64,000 nucleotides of DNA from Podospora pseudocomata (GCF_035222375.1 NC_085889.1:1798001-1862000), one strand, 5' to 3'; positions 11,341 through 22,468 are shown, numbered from the stretch's first letter. Notes: generated by a model not told the origin, from the letters alone. Translations and numbers: made by a program.

Positions 11341-11790
11341 ATGGCGTCCACCGGAGGTAGCACCAGGGAGCCCTGGACCGGCGAGACAAAGTCCAAGTTT
11401 AACGGGTAAGTTCAGGCCCCTCCTGGAGAACATGACAACTGCTAATGAACCTTTGTCACCAGCAAAGACAGAAGCGAGTTCCTCGATCCATGCCAGGAGG
11501 CTGCCACGAAAAGCATCCGGTGTCTGCACCGCAACCAGGGTGACCGAACCATGTGCTCCGATTACTTCCAGTCAGTTGCGACAATCTGATACTGTTGGGG
11601 GGGGATAACGGTCGAGCAGATTGCGCTAACAATCGGTGTTTTGGGAGGTGTACAGGGCATACAGAGATTGCAAGAAGATTTGGGTATGAGGATTGGGTCT
11701 TGGTGAATGACGGATTGCATGCTGACCGTTGCTGGTGTGAGACAGATCGAGAAGCGCAGGATAGAGAGCAAACGAGGAGGCAATGCTTAA
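11341..11790 (+). CDS. COX23: Cytochrome c oxidase assembly protein Cox23 (twin CX9C)
   Basis: Predicted 81-aa mitochondrial intermembrane-space protein, spread over four short exons: 11341..11405, 11463..11570, 11656..11683 and 11746..11790. The introns are 57, 85 and 62 nt, and all junctions keep phase. Introns 2 and 3 show GCTAAC and GCTGAC branch sites. The product has two CX9C motifs, CQEAATKSIRC and CSDYFQAYRDC, joined by LHRNQGDRTM and followed by KKIW, the CHCH arrangement of Cox23. Family knowledge: Cox23 is imported by the Mia40/Erv1 relay and aids copper delivery or assembly of complex IV. The short N-terminus (REPWTGETKSKFNG) matches compact fungal homologues. It is easily missed because its longest exon is 108 nt. 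Confidence 0.92.
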
Positions 11791-12412
11791 CGCTTGACGA
11801 CCGACACCGAACGAACTAGATACCCCGCGCTGTTCCCACGACAGACCAGAGAGATACGGCGTGGGACAACTACTTCTCCGGGCAGAATAGACAGGACTGC
11901 TCCTGTCTCTGTAACAATTTTGTAGTTTTATTTTCCCTCTCTTGTCATACTACGTAACGACTGGCAGACATGCTATTATGCAAACCCATTTTTTCTATAA
12001 GATTTAGTAAGAGAGGAGACGGCGATTATAGCTGTTCAACTGGCTTCTTCGTGGCAGAGGCTCACCGCGGTGAAGGTGGGGTTGCAAAGGTCAAGCTCGT
12101 GCCCCACAACCCCACCAAAATGTTGTGGTGAGCTTCTTGTTCCCTCGCATGCACGAGTATCCCATCAGCATCTTGGCCCAGAGCGCAACAGGCTTTGGAA
12201 ACAGTTCTTTTTGAAACTGTTTGCTCGTGTTTCTCAAATACTGCGGAGGTTTTCATTGTTGTTTGTAAGCCGCACAAGGTGTACGAGCAGCCCAATTCCT
12301 CGCCTGCCATTGGCCCCTCCCCTTCAACTCCATCCTGTCCCCCACGTCGGGTTGGCTGGCCTTCCTCTCTCGCCTCGTCTTCGCCTGCGCCTGCACCAAA
12401 AGAGAACCAACC
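11791..12412. other. Intergenic region between COX23 and MDM20
   Basis: Contains the COX23 3' flank and the leader of the NatB subunit gene, including a CCATTGG (inverted CCAAT) near 12306. Nothing else was recognised. Confidence 0.45.
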
Positions 12413-15400
12413 ATGGCGTACAACAGGTACAGATATGGGCCACCGGCCCTCAAAAGCAGCGTCGACGTGCAACTGCAGTCTGCGTTTAGTGATGGGAACT
12501 GGTCCGCCGTCATTCGGCTTGCTGCAAAACGCTTTGCGACTTTCAAGGACCCTTATTATGAGGTACATGCCCTGACTGGCTACCAAGAAGCACATGATAC
12601 TGAATATTCCATGCAGGCTATCAGAGTCTCTACTGAGGCCCAATTACAGGGCACTGCCGAGAAATGTGCCGTACTCGTCCACGTCGACGAGTTGGTCAGG
12701 AGCAAGAAGACCCCTGATATCGGCATCCTCGACCTGTATGAGTGGGCCTGTCAGGACTTCATAGGTTATGAGATCGACTTTGCCGAGACATTTGGCCCTT
12801 TGAGAGTACGATGGGTCAAGGCAAACGCCAGCAGTCCAATGGCCTCATCTTGTCTTCAGGGTTGTTTGGAACAGTGGGATCTTGTCAGCGCTCAGCAGAT
12901 TGCAGCGACTTTGGACAAGACCTATGCCAACACGACTGACCGCCGGTACATGTTTTGGAACATCACTTTGACATTCCTCCTTTCAGTATGTATACTCGCC
13001 TATTAACAATGGTGTCGAGACGAGGAATTGACGTGTCCAGATTAGCCCACAGTGCACTGAAGCCAGCCGCAAGGTGTACAGCCTTTTGACAGTCAGACAG
13101 CTCCAAAAGGCAGCTGATATCACGGAAAATTCCAAGAAACTCGAAAAGACAGACAGAGGTCTTCTCACAGAAGAGGAGGTCTGCCTCTACTACCGCGTGT
13201 TATTGAGTCATGGCACCAAGGAGGAGTTTCTAGCCCGCCTCGGAAGCCCCAAACTGGGTGCCATCAGTCAACTCAAACAGGGACACAAGCTTCTTTTCTG
13301 CGAGTGTCTCGATGCTTTGGAAACTTGGGGCGAATGGGACACCATCTACGAGCTCTGCCGTGATGCTCTGAAGTTGGGTCTCGACGGTTCCACCACACCA
13401 TTCTTCGTCTGCGATTTGAGGATATGGAAGAGGTTTGTTGCTGCCGCCACCGAGGCAACGAATGCGGATGCGTCAGTCTTTCTTACCTGGCGGGGGTGTC
13501 AACATACTAACAGGCTTCTAGGGCTCTCGATGAAGTACAAGAGGTCCTCAAACAGTTCATCGAGCTCAAGGACAAAGCTACCCCCATGTACAAAAAGAAC
13601 ATCAGCCTGGCGCTGCTCGAAACGACCTTCAGGTTGCCTTCAACCACGATCAACCCCGATCACGAAGACACAGCTCTGTCGCCAAAGGTCGTTCAAATAG
13701 GGCTTTTCCTCGATCAGTATTACGAGAGATTTGCCGCTTTTGACGACGTCAAAGGCTATGTGGCTGAGCTGGGATATGAAGAGGCAAAGACATTCTTGGA
13801 GGATGTGTTGCCCAAGATTCCAGGCGAGGTATGCTTCTTCTGTTGGTCTGCATTCTGCAGATGCTAACGGGAGTCTCTCAAGAATCCCACCAAGGCTCAG
13901 CAGATCATCATCAAGGCCCTCGAATGCAGGCTGCGCTACACTCTCACCACCTGCCCACAAACACTTTCTCCCCATCAAACCGTGGTGGAAGGAAAAGACC
14001 AAGGAAAGCCCTTCCAATGCCGCGTTTGCTCCAACTTGGCCAAGAGCCCATGCGAAGGATGCTTGAGGAAGCTGATCATCGATGCCGCTGACGCACACAA
14101 ACAAATAACTTCTGATAAAGGGCTCTTGGCTGCTATTCCAAAACTGGACCGAGACCCCCGACTTGATTTGGCCCTTGTGATGGGAAATTCTCTGCTCAAA
14201 CTGTCGGGACTGCGGCCTGGGCTGCCGAATTTCGGTCAGTCGTTATGGCAGGATGTCCAGCCTGATATTTTGCTGCAGGCTGTTTTGCTTCTCGACACGC
14301 AGCTGAAAGTGACACCAAATGACAATGGATTGCGGCTGTTGCTGGTGCAGCTTTACCTCCTTTTCGGCTGCGCCTCCTACGCATACCAGCTCTGGGCTCC
14401 CCTTGACGTCAAGCGGACGATTCAGGACGCCCTGAGCCCGTTGTTCTTTGATAGGATATCCAGCATCTCGCCAGGGTTGTTTCAGGGAACTCGGCCCCTG
14501 ATGGAACCGCTGCGTGCTTATTACACGCAAAGTCTGCGGGATCCTAGCCCGGTGAGAATTTGGGATGCCTTTTCGTCTGGTAGCTACACGAGTATTCTTG
14601 ACATGGCCGAGTATGACAAGAAGCTGCGCACCAGCTGCACTCTTGTGATGACACTGGTAGAAGAGAGGCGCGCCACCAGGCTTTTTGGTGGCAAGCTTGA
14701 TGTTGACATTGATGATCACATTCTCGCGAGTGAGTTTTCCCCGATCGATATGATGTACCATGTTTACTGACAGGTCCCCAGCCGATATCGTGGAGGACAC
14801 CACCCTTGTTCACAAGACCGACTACGGCTCCTTCCCCAGCCTTGAAAGTGCCAACGGGCCCCCGATTCAAGAGTTCATCCGCCTCGGCCCAGGTCCTTCT
14901 GTACGTCCCCATTCCCTTTTCTTCCACAACTTGTATGCTGACCATATCAGAACGAGCGCTCCCACCTCGCCTTCCTCGCGGAGCAATACCTCGACCTCCT
15001 CACCTACACCCCACCAAAAGATTACAAACCCTCTAAAGCCGCCGAAGCCGCCGCCCGGGACAAGGCCTATGCCCTCGAAACGCTCACCCGCATCAACACC
15101 TCCCTCACTGACCTCCTCCACAAGCCCAGCACCCCCAAACTCTTGACACCTGCCGAAACAAACTACTACACCGCTTTATCTCTTCTCTCCGCCCTCGTCC
15201 TCACAGCCATCTCCCTCCCCAAATCGGAAACCTCTGTTCCAAAGATCGTCTCTCAAACAACGCAACCCCTCAAAACAACCCTCACGACCCTCCGCACAGG
15301 GTTGTTATCACCCAAGTCGACCGTTCCCGCCACAACCCAGCAGGCGATCTCCTCGCTCTGTGACATGCCCTCTTTTGCCTCGGTACGTGATGTCGCTTTT

Positions 15401-15766
15401 GCTGTCAAGCTCTCTGCTTCGTTTGTCCTCTCCCACCACGACAAGGAGACAGCAAGGGACAAGTCTGGCAAGTCAGGGCTGCACAAGGAAGTTGTCGCTG
15501 AGATGAAGGCTTTGGAGTCGGCGGCGGCAAAGACGCTGGGGGAGGCCAAGGGTCATGTTGGGGTGCTGAAGGGGGTGATGAATGAGAGTGGGTGGTTGGA
15601 TAAGTTGTTGGATGTTGTTTTGGGGGAGGACAGGGAGGTGGGGGAGTTGACAGAGAAAGTGAGCGAGATTGTGGAGGGGAGGGGAGGGGCCGAGGAGTGG
15701 GCTGGGAAGGTGGTTGATGGCTGGAGGGAAGGGGTGAAGGGGTGGGGGATGGTGAAGTTTGAGTAA
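12413..15766 (+). CDS. MDM20: NatB N-terminal acetyltransferase auxiliary subunit (Mdm20/Naa25)
   Basis: Non-catalytic, ribosome-anchoring subunit of NatB, which acetylates nascent proteins starting Met-Asp, Met-Glu, Met-Asn or Met-Gln. Predicted 1012 aa, close to fungal homologues. Seven exons keep phase: 12413..12562, 12617..12985, 13041..13471, 13522..13828, 13883..14729, 14782..14900 and 14951..15766. Introns are 50-55 nt. The start lies in a good context (ACCATGG). The N-terminus has the TPR-like opening (VDVQLQSAFSDGNWSAVIRLA). The centre carries the family cysteine cluster CRVCSNLAKSPCEGC, and helical repeat segments run through to the C-terminus. The catalytic partner Nat3/Naa20 is not in this window. 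Family knowledge links its loss to actin-cable and mitochondrial inheritance defects. Confidence 0.9.
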
Positions 15767-15982
15767 GGTAGTGAGTGTCATTTGCAAAGAGTTCCATATG
15801 CTTGAGAATGTTTCCTTGTGATCCAATCCGGCTATGCAATAAAAATAAACAGAGAAACCGAACTAAGGTGAAATAAATAGGTATCATATGCCAAGCAATC
15901 CCCCCTAAGAAGCAAAACCCCCTCTCCCCCCTCTTATCATCTTTCCTCCGTCTCCCACAACTTCCCCCCAATCCTGCAGACT

Positions 15983-16588
15983 TTAAAAACTCCCACTCCC
16001 CCTCCTCTTAGCCCTCTCCCTAGCAGCCCTAGCCAAAATCCCCTGCTGCTCCTCGCCCAACGTAACCCAAGTCCAAAACCAAGCCATCGTCTCGACAAAA
16101 ACAAACGTGAAAAACACCCTGTTTTTCAAGGCATCACCCCCCCAGCCAGAGGGGACATACCCCGGGTTATTGTTCAGCGCTTGATGCATATTGGGGTGGT
16201 TGACAAAGCGACTTTTGGCGGACTCGTCGTGGTGGTAGAAGATTGGGGAGGAAGGCGAGAAGAAGAAGGAGTAGATTGAGAGGGAGAAGCAGATTGAGAC
16301 TCGGAGGGGGGCTTGGGTGCCCCAGTGGGTGACGAGGGAGATTTCGTCTGGGTAGGAGAGGGTGGCTAAGTCGGAAATGGCGAGGAAGGCGAGGAGGAAG
16401 GATAAAAAGGCGAGGGCGGGGGAGGGGACGTCGAAGGATCGGGAGGGGGGGAGGGCGAGGGAGTCGCCCAGGAGGGAGACGATGCTTTGGTCGGAGATGG
16501 CGGTTGGGTTGGTCAGGAAGAGGAAGGAGAGGGTCAGGTGGAAGAGGGAGAGGGAGGTGAGGATCGTGCGGGAGGATATTAGGGCCAT
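15983..16588 (-). CDS. ILM1: ILM1-family ER/membrane protein
   Basis: Predicted 201-aa protein with about four membrane segments, matching the Increased Loss of Mitochondrial DNA 1 family of the ER. I start at 16588 (MALISSRTILTSLSLFHL). The open frame continues 35 codons upstream, but that extension is low-complexity and the family begins at MALI-like residues. Conserved-looking blocks are FLTNPTAISDQSIV near the first loop, ISLVTHWGTQAPLRV, and the last segment FTFVFVETMAWFWTWVTLGEE, followed by a basic tail (ARERAKRRGSGSF). No intron is needed. In yeast, loss affects mtDNA maintenance and potassium transport; here the function is by family only. Confidence 0.85.
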   Translation of the reverse strand: MALISSRTILTSLSLFHLTLSFLFLTNPTAISDQSIVSLLGDSLALPPSRSFDVPSPALAFLSFLLAFLAISDLATLSYPDEISLVTHWGTQAPLRVSICFSLSIYSFFFSPSSPIFYHHDESAKSRFVNHPNMHQALNNNPGYVPSGWGGDALKNRVFFTFVFVETMAWFWTWVTLGEEQQGILARAARERAKRRGSGSF

Positions 16589-17250
16589 GGTTGAGGCCGG
16601 CTTTGAAAGGCTAGCTTTGGCGTTGGGGCCAGATGATTTGGACGACGGGCGATGGGGGGGGGGTGTTTGGTAGTTTTGATGCTGGGTGTGCATTCAGTTG
16701 TGGCCAGATGCTCGGTCGTCAGAGAGTGCTGGGTTCGCGGGATTCAGCTCTCCCTCGGGTCGGTTGGTCTGTGTCGTGTGAGACACCAGGATGTCGTGTG
16801 GTTTGCTGGTGGGCAAGCTTCAGCTTCGTGTCGGTTCCGTCACAGTCCAAAAGGGGCACAATTACAAGCCTTATCGGCAAGCTATCCTCCCGATAAGCGA
16901 GGGTCATTGACCGGACTTGTTCTCGAATAAATATGGGACCACGGGATCTGTCAAGCCACATTTATGCTTAAACGTTCTAAGTGTGGCTTGGGCACCCGGG
17001 GCTTGGCACTGCAACCCCTTTGGGCAAGAGGAGCAGGGATCCCACGATCGCGGGGTCCATATTGCTGTCTCTCACTGCCTTTTATGAACTGAATCCCGCC
17101 AGATGGGACATTCATGAGTTATATATTTCAAGATTTAACTGATTTAAGAAAGCCAACGGGGTAGTGTTGAAGAACAATTGTTTACCATCCGAACAAAATA
17201 CCAAAAAAACACCACCTTCACCCACCATCTCATCAACTACCGCCACAACC
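16589..17250. other. Divergent promoter region of ILM1 and CDC43
   Basis: About 660 bp between two divergently transcribed genes. Apart from the GATA-type inverted pair (16870..16897) no element was identified and no coding signal is visible. Confidence 0.5.
16870..16897. promoter_or_regulatory. Inverted pair of GATAAG sites
   Basis: CTTATCGG and CCGATAAG form an inverted repeat with a 12-bp spacer. HGATAR is the known binding core of fungal GATA factors (nitrogen, iron and light regulators). That it functions for ILM1 or CDC43 is inference. Confidence 0.35.
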
Positions 17251-17427
17251 ATGACAGCAGACCACCCCCCTAACCCCGAGCCGACGCTCGACATTGGCAG
17301 ACACCTAAAATACTGGAAGATGTGCCTCCAGTCCCCCCTCCCCCACCACTACCTCTCCAACGAAGGAAACCGCATGGCCCTGGCCTACTTCATCATCAAC
17401 TCTATCGCCATACTCACACCTCATGCT

Positions 17428-17464
<37 letters not shown>

Positions 17465-18739
17465 CTGATAACAACCTCATCACTCCGCAGGACCGGAGAA
17501 AGCTCCGAAAATGGGTCCTCTCCCATCAACACCCAGGAGGTGGCTTCTCCCCTGCCTCGTCACTTGTCTACCCCCTTCACGGTTATGAGCAGTCGGAGCC
17601 AGAAACAGGATCTCAACCGGCAGAAGCAGCAGGAATGGCCAATGCGCCAGGGACTTTATTTGCACTGCAGCTACTGGCGCTGTTGGCAGATGAGGATGAT
17701 CCAGAGGGGGCATTCGACGGGGTCGACAGAGCACAAACACTCCGCTGGTTACGGAGGCTGCAGAGAAAGGACGGGAGCTTCGGGGAGGTGTTGAGGTTGC
17801 TGCCTGGTCAGGGGTGGTTCATCGGGGGAGGGTACGACATGCGGTATTGCTACATCGCCGCGTCGATACGGTGGATGTTGAGGGGGGATGTCGAGGAGGG
17901 TGAGCCAGGGTGGGTGGAGGATATTGACAAGGAGAGGTTGACGAGTTATATCCTCAGCAGTCAGGTGAGGTGTTCGCTGTTTCTTACCTCACTTCCATCG
18001 CTGACTGACAATCTGGCAGACATATGACGGCGGCTTCGCAGGCAGCTCACAGGAAGAACCCCATGCGGGATATGCCTACTGCGCCATCTCTGCGCTTTCC
18101 CTCCTCGACCGCCCGTTGCGAACAACCAGCCAACCACCCCCTCCCTCCCCATCACTCTCCCGCATCCGTGACCTCCCCGCCTTAATCCACTGGCTCACCT
18201 CCCGCCAATTCATCTACCTCGAACACCCACCCCCTGTTCCAGAACAACAAGAAGAAGAAGAAGACCCGGTCAACTTCCTCCTCCCCCCTCTCACATCCCT
18301 TTCTCTCTCTCCATCCCTCATAGCCTACAACGGCCGCACAAACAAAATAGCCGACACGTGTTACACCTGGTGGGTCGTAGCAGCGCTATCCAACCTCTGC
18401 CAGTTGCAGCTACTCGGCGACTGGGCACTAGCGAGACGGTTCCTGCTGGAGAAGATGGCGCATCGGATAGGCGGGTTTAGTAAATACCCTGGTGGACCAC
18501 CGGACGTGTACCACAGCTGTTTTGGGCTGACGGTCATGTCGTTGATGGGGGAGCCGGGATTGCAGAAGTTGGATGGGGGGTTGGCGGTGCCGGTTGTGAC
18601 GGTGGGGGTTATTGAACAGGCGAGGGGGGAGTTGTTGAGAAGGGCGAGGGGGGAGGGGAAGGGGAAGGGGGTGGTGGAATTGGGGTTGAGGATGAGGGGG
18701 GGGACGACGAGGCCGGGGTGGTTGAGGGGGGTTAATTAG
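17251..18739 (+). CDS. CDC43: Geranylgeranyltransferase type I beta subunit (Cdc43)
   Basis: Catalytic beta subunit that transfers geranylgeranyl to CaaL proteins such as Rho GTPases. Predicted 477 aa in two exons (17251..17964 and 18020..18739; intron 55 nt with a GCTGAC branch). The prenyltransferase alpha-alpha barrel repeats are visible: HPGGGFSP, LQRKDGSFGE, TYDGGFAGSSQEEPHAGYAYC, IADTCYTWWVVAAL and IGGFSKYPGGPPDVYHSC. The Zn ligands are expected as Asp and Cys in IADTC and His in DVYHSC. An upstream in-frame Met (17164) exists, but 17251 has the better context (ACCATGA). A run of Asn encoded by (AAC)n interrupts the N-terminal helix region near residue 60-71. A Pro/Glu-rich insertion (about 290-340) is also unusual. 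The alpha subunit RAM2 is not in the window. Confidence 0.9.
17428..17465 (+). repeat. (AAC)n microsatellite encoding poly-Asn
   Basis: About a dozen AAC codons lie inside exon 1 of CDC43 and add a poly-asparagine stretch to the protein. Length is likely variable between strains. Confidence 0.85.
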
Positions 18740-18998
18740 GGGTGTTATCCTACAAAGGGTGATGAGGACTTCTGGATGGGTTGGTTAGTGTACCATATAT
18801 ACTTAATATTGGGAGTGTTCGGATCAGAGGTATGTAATTGTGAGATCATTGGGACGCATCTTGGCATTTTTGCTGTCGATACCGCAACTTGGGCGCCTTT
18901 CTCATATCCGCAAAATAAAATAAAATAAAATTAAGATCTTGAGTGTGCATTCAGGGGACATTCGGGAAAAACTTGGCTGAAAGCAAAAAATGATAGTG

Positions 18999-19087
18999 TC
19001 CCCTCGACCGGAATCGAGCCGGTGACCTTTCGGTATCGATAAATTGCATTTACAGCCGAACGTGATAGCCAACTACACCACAAGGGG
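18999..19087 (-). tRNA. tRNA-Tyr(GUA) with a 15-nt intron
   Basis: On the minus strand a 7-bp acceptor stem forms (CCCCTTG with CGAGGGG; first pair C-G as in eukaryotic tRNA-Tyr) with discriminator A. The D arm (GTG/CAC), a five-pair anticodon stem (TTCGG/CCGAA) and a T stem ACCGG/CCGGT are clear. The extended anticodon loop contains GTA and a 15-nt insertion after position 37 (19035..19049). TAAAT spanning the anticodon pairs with ATTTA in the intron, the usual pre-tRNA anticodon-intron helix. The T loop reads CTCGATT, with C where T54 is usual. The mature RNA would be 74 nt. Confidence 0.88.
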
Positions 19088-19245
19088 ATTTGATTTGATG
19101 GTTGCAAGCACCAGAATGCGCACTTATGGTGATGTGGGGAACATGCGGGATTTTTTGTGTTGATCCACGCCTGGGCAAAACACTTCCAGTCAAACATGTC
19201 AGATGATACCTTGATACAAATCCAACGGCTCTTTATATTCTATCT

Positions 19246-19284
19246 CACCAAATCATATATATCACCAAATTATATATATCACCA
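19246..19284. repeat. Short AT-rich direct repeat 3' of the carboxypeptidase gene
   Basis: Two near-identical copies of a CACCAAATYATATATAT unit in tandem, in the presumed 3' UTR or terminator of the following minus-strand gene. Confidence 0.6.
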
Positions 19285-19290
19285 TCCAAT

Positions 19291-20574
19291 TCACAAATCC
19301 CCCCCCTCCTCCTCCTCCTCCTCCTCCTCCCCCTCACCCAACACATGCAAAATCAACTTCCTATACCCCTCCACCGCCTCCTCCAGGTCCCTCACCCTCA
19401 ACCCTTCATCATCCCCATGCGCAACAAGGATACTCCCCGGCCCATAGAGATAACTCGTATGCCCCCCCTCCAAATTCGGAACATCAGTCCCATAACTCGC
19501 AACCATAGTCTCAAACCCGTCAACTTCACACTTGCACTTGACCGGTCCATACCCGCCAAGCCACTCTGAACTGAGCGCATCCCCGTCTGTTTCCTTGAGA
19601 ATGTGCTCAATCTTGGCGATAACATCCTTATGTCCCTCCTTTTGACTTCCCGATGCCACCCGAACAGCAAGTCTAGCGCTCGCCGACTTGGGTATCACAT
19701 TCGCTGCCACCCCCCCCTCCAGAACCCCGATATTAACTGTCGTGTTGCCGTACCTCTCGCTCGAACCAAGGTCAGTGTTGAGGATAGTGTGCAAACTGCG
19801 AATCAGCACCTCATTGGCAGATTTGCCTAGCTGTGGGTAGCCTGAATGACCAGCCTTTCCTCGAGAGCGAACAATCCCATTGGTAATCCCCTTGTGGCCG
19901 CACGCAAGTTTGTTCTCTGTAGGTTCGCCAAAGATGGCAGAGGCAAAGCGGTACTGCTTTTCGTCGCTGCTGCTGCCAAAGAGAGAAACCTTGCTGCTGC
20001 TGCGGGAGCGGCGGGAGAACTCCTTCATGCCGAGGCCGGAAGTTTCTTCGCCAACTACGAAGAGGAGCATCACGTCGGATGGGGAGATGGATTCCGAGGA
20101 GATGAGGGTGGATAAAGCGATGAGCTGCGCTGCAAGAGAGGCTTTCGCATCGACGGAACCGCGGCCGGAGATGAGGGTGTCTGGGGTGATTGGCCCTGAC
20201 GGTGTGGTTTTGTAGGGAATGTATGGTGGGACGACATCGATGTGGGATGTGATGAGGAGCTTGAAGTCGGCGGTGCTGGGCTTCTTAGCTGTAGGCCAAG
20301 CCAGGACATTGCATCTCGCATTTGAGCCTGTGTTTAACCCAGCTGGAATAGGTTGAAGCTCGACAGAGTAGTTTTGCTTGCCGAGATATTCCTGAAGGAA
20401 CAGAGCGGCGTCCTCCTCGGTGCCACTGAGCGAGGGTATCTCAACGAGGTTCTTGTGAAGGGCGAGGAGGTCATGGCGGTAGAACGGGCCGTCGGCGTGC
20501 GGCGTAGGGGTCGCATGTGCTGCTGGTGGGTACAATGCGCTGCATAGCAGCAGTGCCTGTGAGATCCGCTTCAT
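19291..20574 (-). CDS. Secreted M20-family metallocarboxypeptidase
   Basis: Predicted 427-aa secreted zinc peptidase. I start at 20574, which places a clear signal peptide at the N-terminus (MKRISQALLLCSALYPPAAHA). The open frame extends 11 codons further upstream. Metal-site motifs are intact: ITSHIDVVP (His, Asp), GRGSVDAK (bridging Asp), VVGEETSG (catalytic Glu and ligand Glu), FGEPTE, and a late GGHTSYLYGPG with the last His. The dimerisation region follows GKAGHSGYPQLG. The family hydrolyses C-terminal residues of peptides. The C-terminus is a run of Glu encoded by a (CTC)n tract on the plus strand, which is probably not functional. No intron is needed. Confidence 0.85.
   Translation of the reverse strand: MKRISQALLLCSALYPPAAHATPTPHADGPFYRHDLLALHKNLVEIPSLSGTEEDAALFLQEYLGKQNYSVELQPIPAGLNTGSNARCNVLAWPTAKKPSTADFKLLITSHIDVVPPYIPYKTTPSGPITPDTLISGRGSVDAKASLAAQLIALSTLISSESISPSDVMLLFVVGEETSGLGMKEFSRRSRSSSKVSLFGSSSDEKQYRFASAIFGEPTENKLACGHKGITNGIVRSRGKAGHSGYPQLGKSANEVLIRSLHTILNTDLGSSERYGNTTVNIGVLEGGVAANVIPKSASARLAVRVASGSQKEGHKDVIAKIEHILKETDGDALSSEWLGGYGPVKCKCEVDGFETMVASYGTDVPNLEGGHTSYLYGPGSILVAHGDDEGLRVRDLEEAVEGYRKLILHVLGEGEEEEEEEEGGDL
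19301..19333. repeat. (CTC)n microsatellite encoding poly-Glu
   Basis: A run of CTC or CTCC units lies at the 3' end of the carboxypeptidase coding region and gives a run of Glu codons on the minus strand. Confidence 0.75.
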
Positions 20575-20822
20575 TTTGAGTTTTGCACCAACTCTCTGCC
20601 ACTCCAAAGACCGTTGATGAAAGGTGAAAGATGCAACGTCTCGGTCGAGTTCATAGCGCTGATGAGGTCATCCCTTTCAGTGGGTCCAAAAACATGCACA
20701 AATCGCCAATGCAGGGGCTGTGGGGCGCTGCATGACTTGGGCGCTTTACACAGCATCATCTCATCTTCAAGCTTCGAGAAAACAAACATGTTCAACATCT
20801 CATTTCGTATTCAGCTCGATCC

Positions 20823-22061
20823 TCATAGCTGACGAGCAGCAACAGAGGCCAACCGCTCGGGCAACACTTGGCTAAAGTCAAACTTGCCGTCCGCACCCTT
20901 CACCACGGTTCCCCGCTCAGTGACAATGGCATCGATCAGCTCATGGGGAGTCACATCGAAAGCTGGGTTCCAGACCCCAATTCTCTGATCAGCAATCGCA
21001 ACTCTCGCAGTCTTGCTGGTATCGACGGTTCCGTCCTCGTTGACAATGGCACCGCTGATTTGTGTCAGCTCTTCACGCTTGCGCTCCTCGATCTCGATAG
21101 CGCTTCCGTTCTCCGTCTCGAGGTCGATGCTGGTTGTTGGCGCAGCGACAACAAACTTGACACCGTGGTGACGAGCCAGCACAGCCAGCTGATAGGTACC
21201 AATCTTGTTGGCAGTATCTCCGTTGCGGACAACGCGGTCAGCGCCGACAATGACGGCGCCAATGTTCATGCGCTCACGGTGGAGGTTGAAGAGAGCACCA
21301 GCCATGCTGTCGGTGATCAAGGTGGAGGGAATGCCCTCGAAGACGAGCTCGAAGGAAGTAAGACGACTGCCTTGGTTGTAAGGACGAGTCTCGGTGCAGT
21401 AGGCGTGCTTGAGGAGACCCTCGGAGTGAAGAGTGCGGATGATGCCAAGGGCAGTGCCGTGGCCCGAGGTTGCGAGGGAACCGGTGTTGCAGTGCGTGAG
21501 GACGGAGATGGGCTTTTCAGAAGAGGCATTGTACTGCTGTTGCAACCAGGCGGCACCATGAGAGCCGATAGAGGTGTTGTTGTGGAGGTCCTTGGCGAGA
21601 ATCTCCTCGGCCGTCTGGATGTAGGTGTTCAAGATGGCCTCCTTGGCCTCAGGGTGCGCCAAACCCTCGAGGTTGGCGGCTCTAGTGGCCAGCTTGAGAA
21701 GTGTGATGGCGTTGGAGAGATCAACAGCCGTTGGCCTGCTCTCCTTGAGGTAGTCAAGTCTCTTTTCGATATGCGCAATGACCTCTTCGGGCTCAGTGGC
21801 GGCTGGTGACGCATGTTAGCGATGTCTTGATTCGGGGGCAGTGTCAAACTTACTGCAGTCGCCATTGTGCAACTCAACCGCATGGGCCAAAGCAGCGACG
21901 ATGGCAATGGCGGGGGCACCTCTCACTCTCATGGAGCGTATGCAGTCAAAAGCCTCTTCGGCAGTTGACACCTCATCGTAGTGGTTCTCATGGGGCAGTC
22001 TGAGCTGGTCAAGGACTAACAGCTTGCCCCGCGAATACTTGATAGCTTGAAGGGTGGCCAT
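20823..22061 (-). CDS. MRI1: Methylthioribose-1-phosphate isomerase
   Basis: Converts methylthioribose-1-phosphate to methylthioribulose-1-phosphate in the methionine salvage pathway. Predicted 395 aa, two exons (22061..21854 and 21802..20823) with a 49-nt intron. The start [20 protein letters not shown] matches the family. Visible motifs are [10 protein letters not shown], the catalytic-Cys region [31 protein letters not shown], and the catalytic-Asp region [19 protein letters not shown]. The eIF2B-alpha-like fold continues to the C-terminus. Both catalytic residues are present, so it should be active. It shares a ~400-bp divergent promoter with TRS130. Confidence 0.95.
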
Positions 22062-22468
22062 TTTGTAGATGTGTTTCGAGGTCTTTGAAGACACAAAATT
22101 TGTTGTCAAAAGTGACCAGCCGTTTTCGAAGATTGTCAAAAGTTCCCCTGGATTTTTACACAGGGAATCTGCCTGCTCTTGAGCCTGAAATAGAAAATAT
22201 CTCTCGGGGGTGCAAGCGGCCGGGACTGTCATTAGATGCCCCGCCACTGCGCAAAAGTTTTGGTGGGGCAATTTCTGGAAATTCAAGGTGACGGAGGTGA
22301 GCTGCATCGCCAAGAAGCGGTGAGAGCTCCATGGCCATGCATTGACGTGCCACACCCTGCATCTCAGGGGATTCTGCCACCGCATGGCCTGGCCAGGAGC
22401 TGTCCTTCTCTCTAGAATTCCAACGCGCTTCGACTAGGGCATGTCATAGAGGCCCAGAGCTGTCCAGC
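22062..22468. other. Divergent promoter of MRI1 and TRS130
   Basis: A ~400-bp intergenic segment between two head-to-head genes. I see no clear named element. Confidence 0.5.

Noticed and set aside
20868-21809. 313-aa plus-strand open frame
   Set aside because: Antisense shadow of MRI1; the minus-strand MRI1 motifs are unmistakable.
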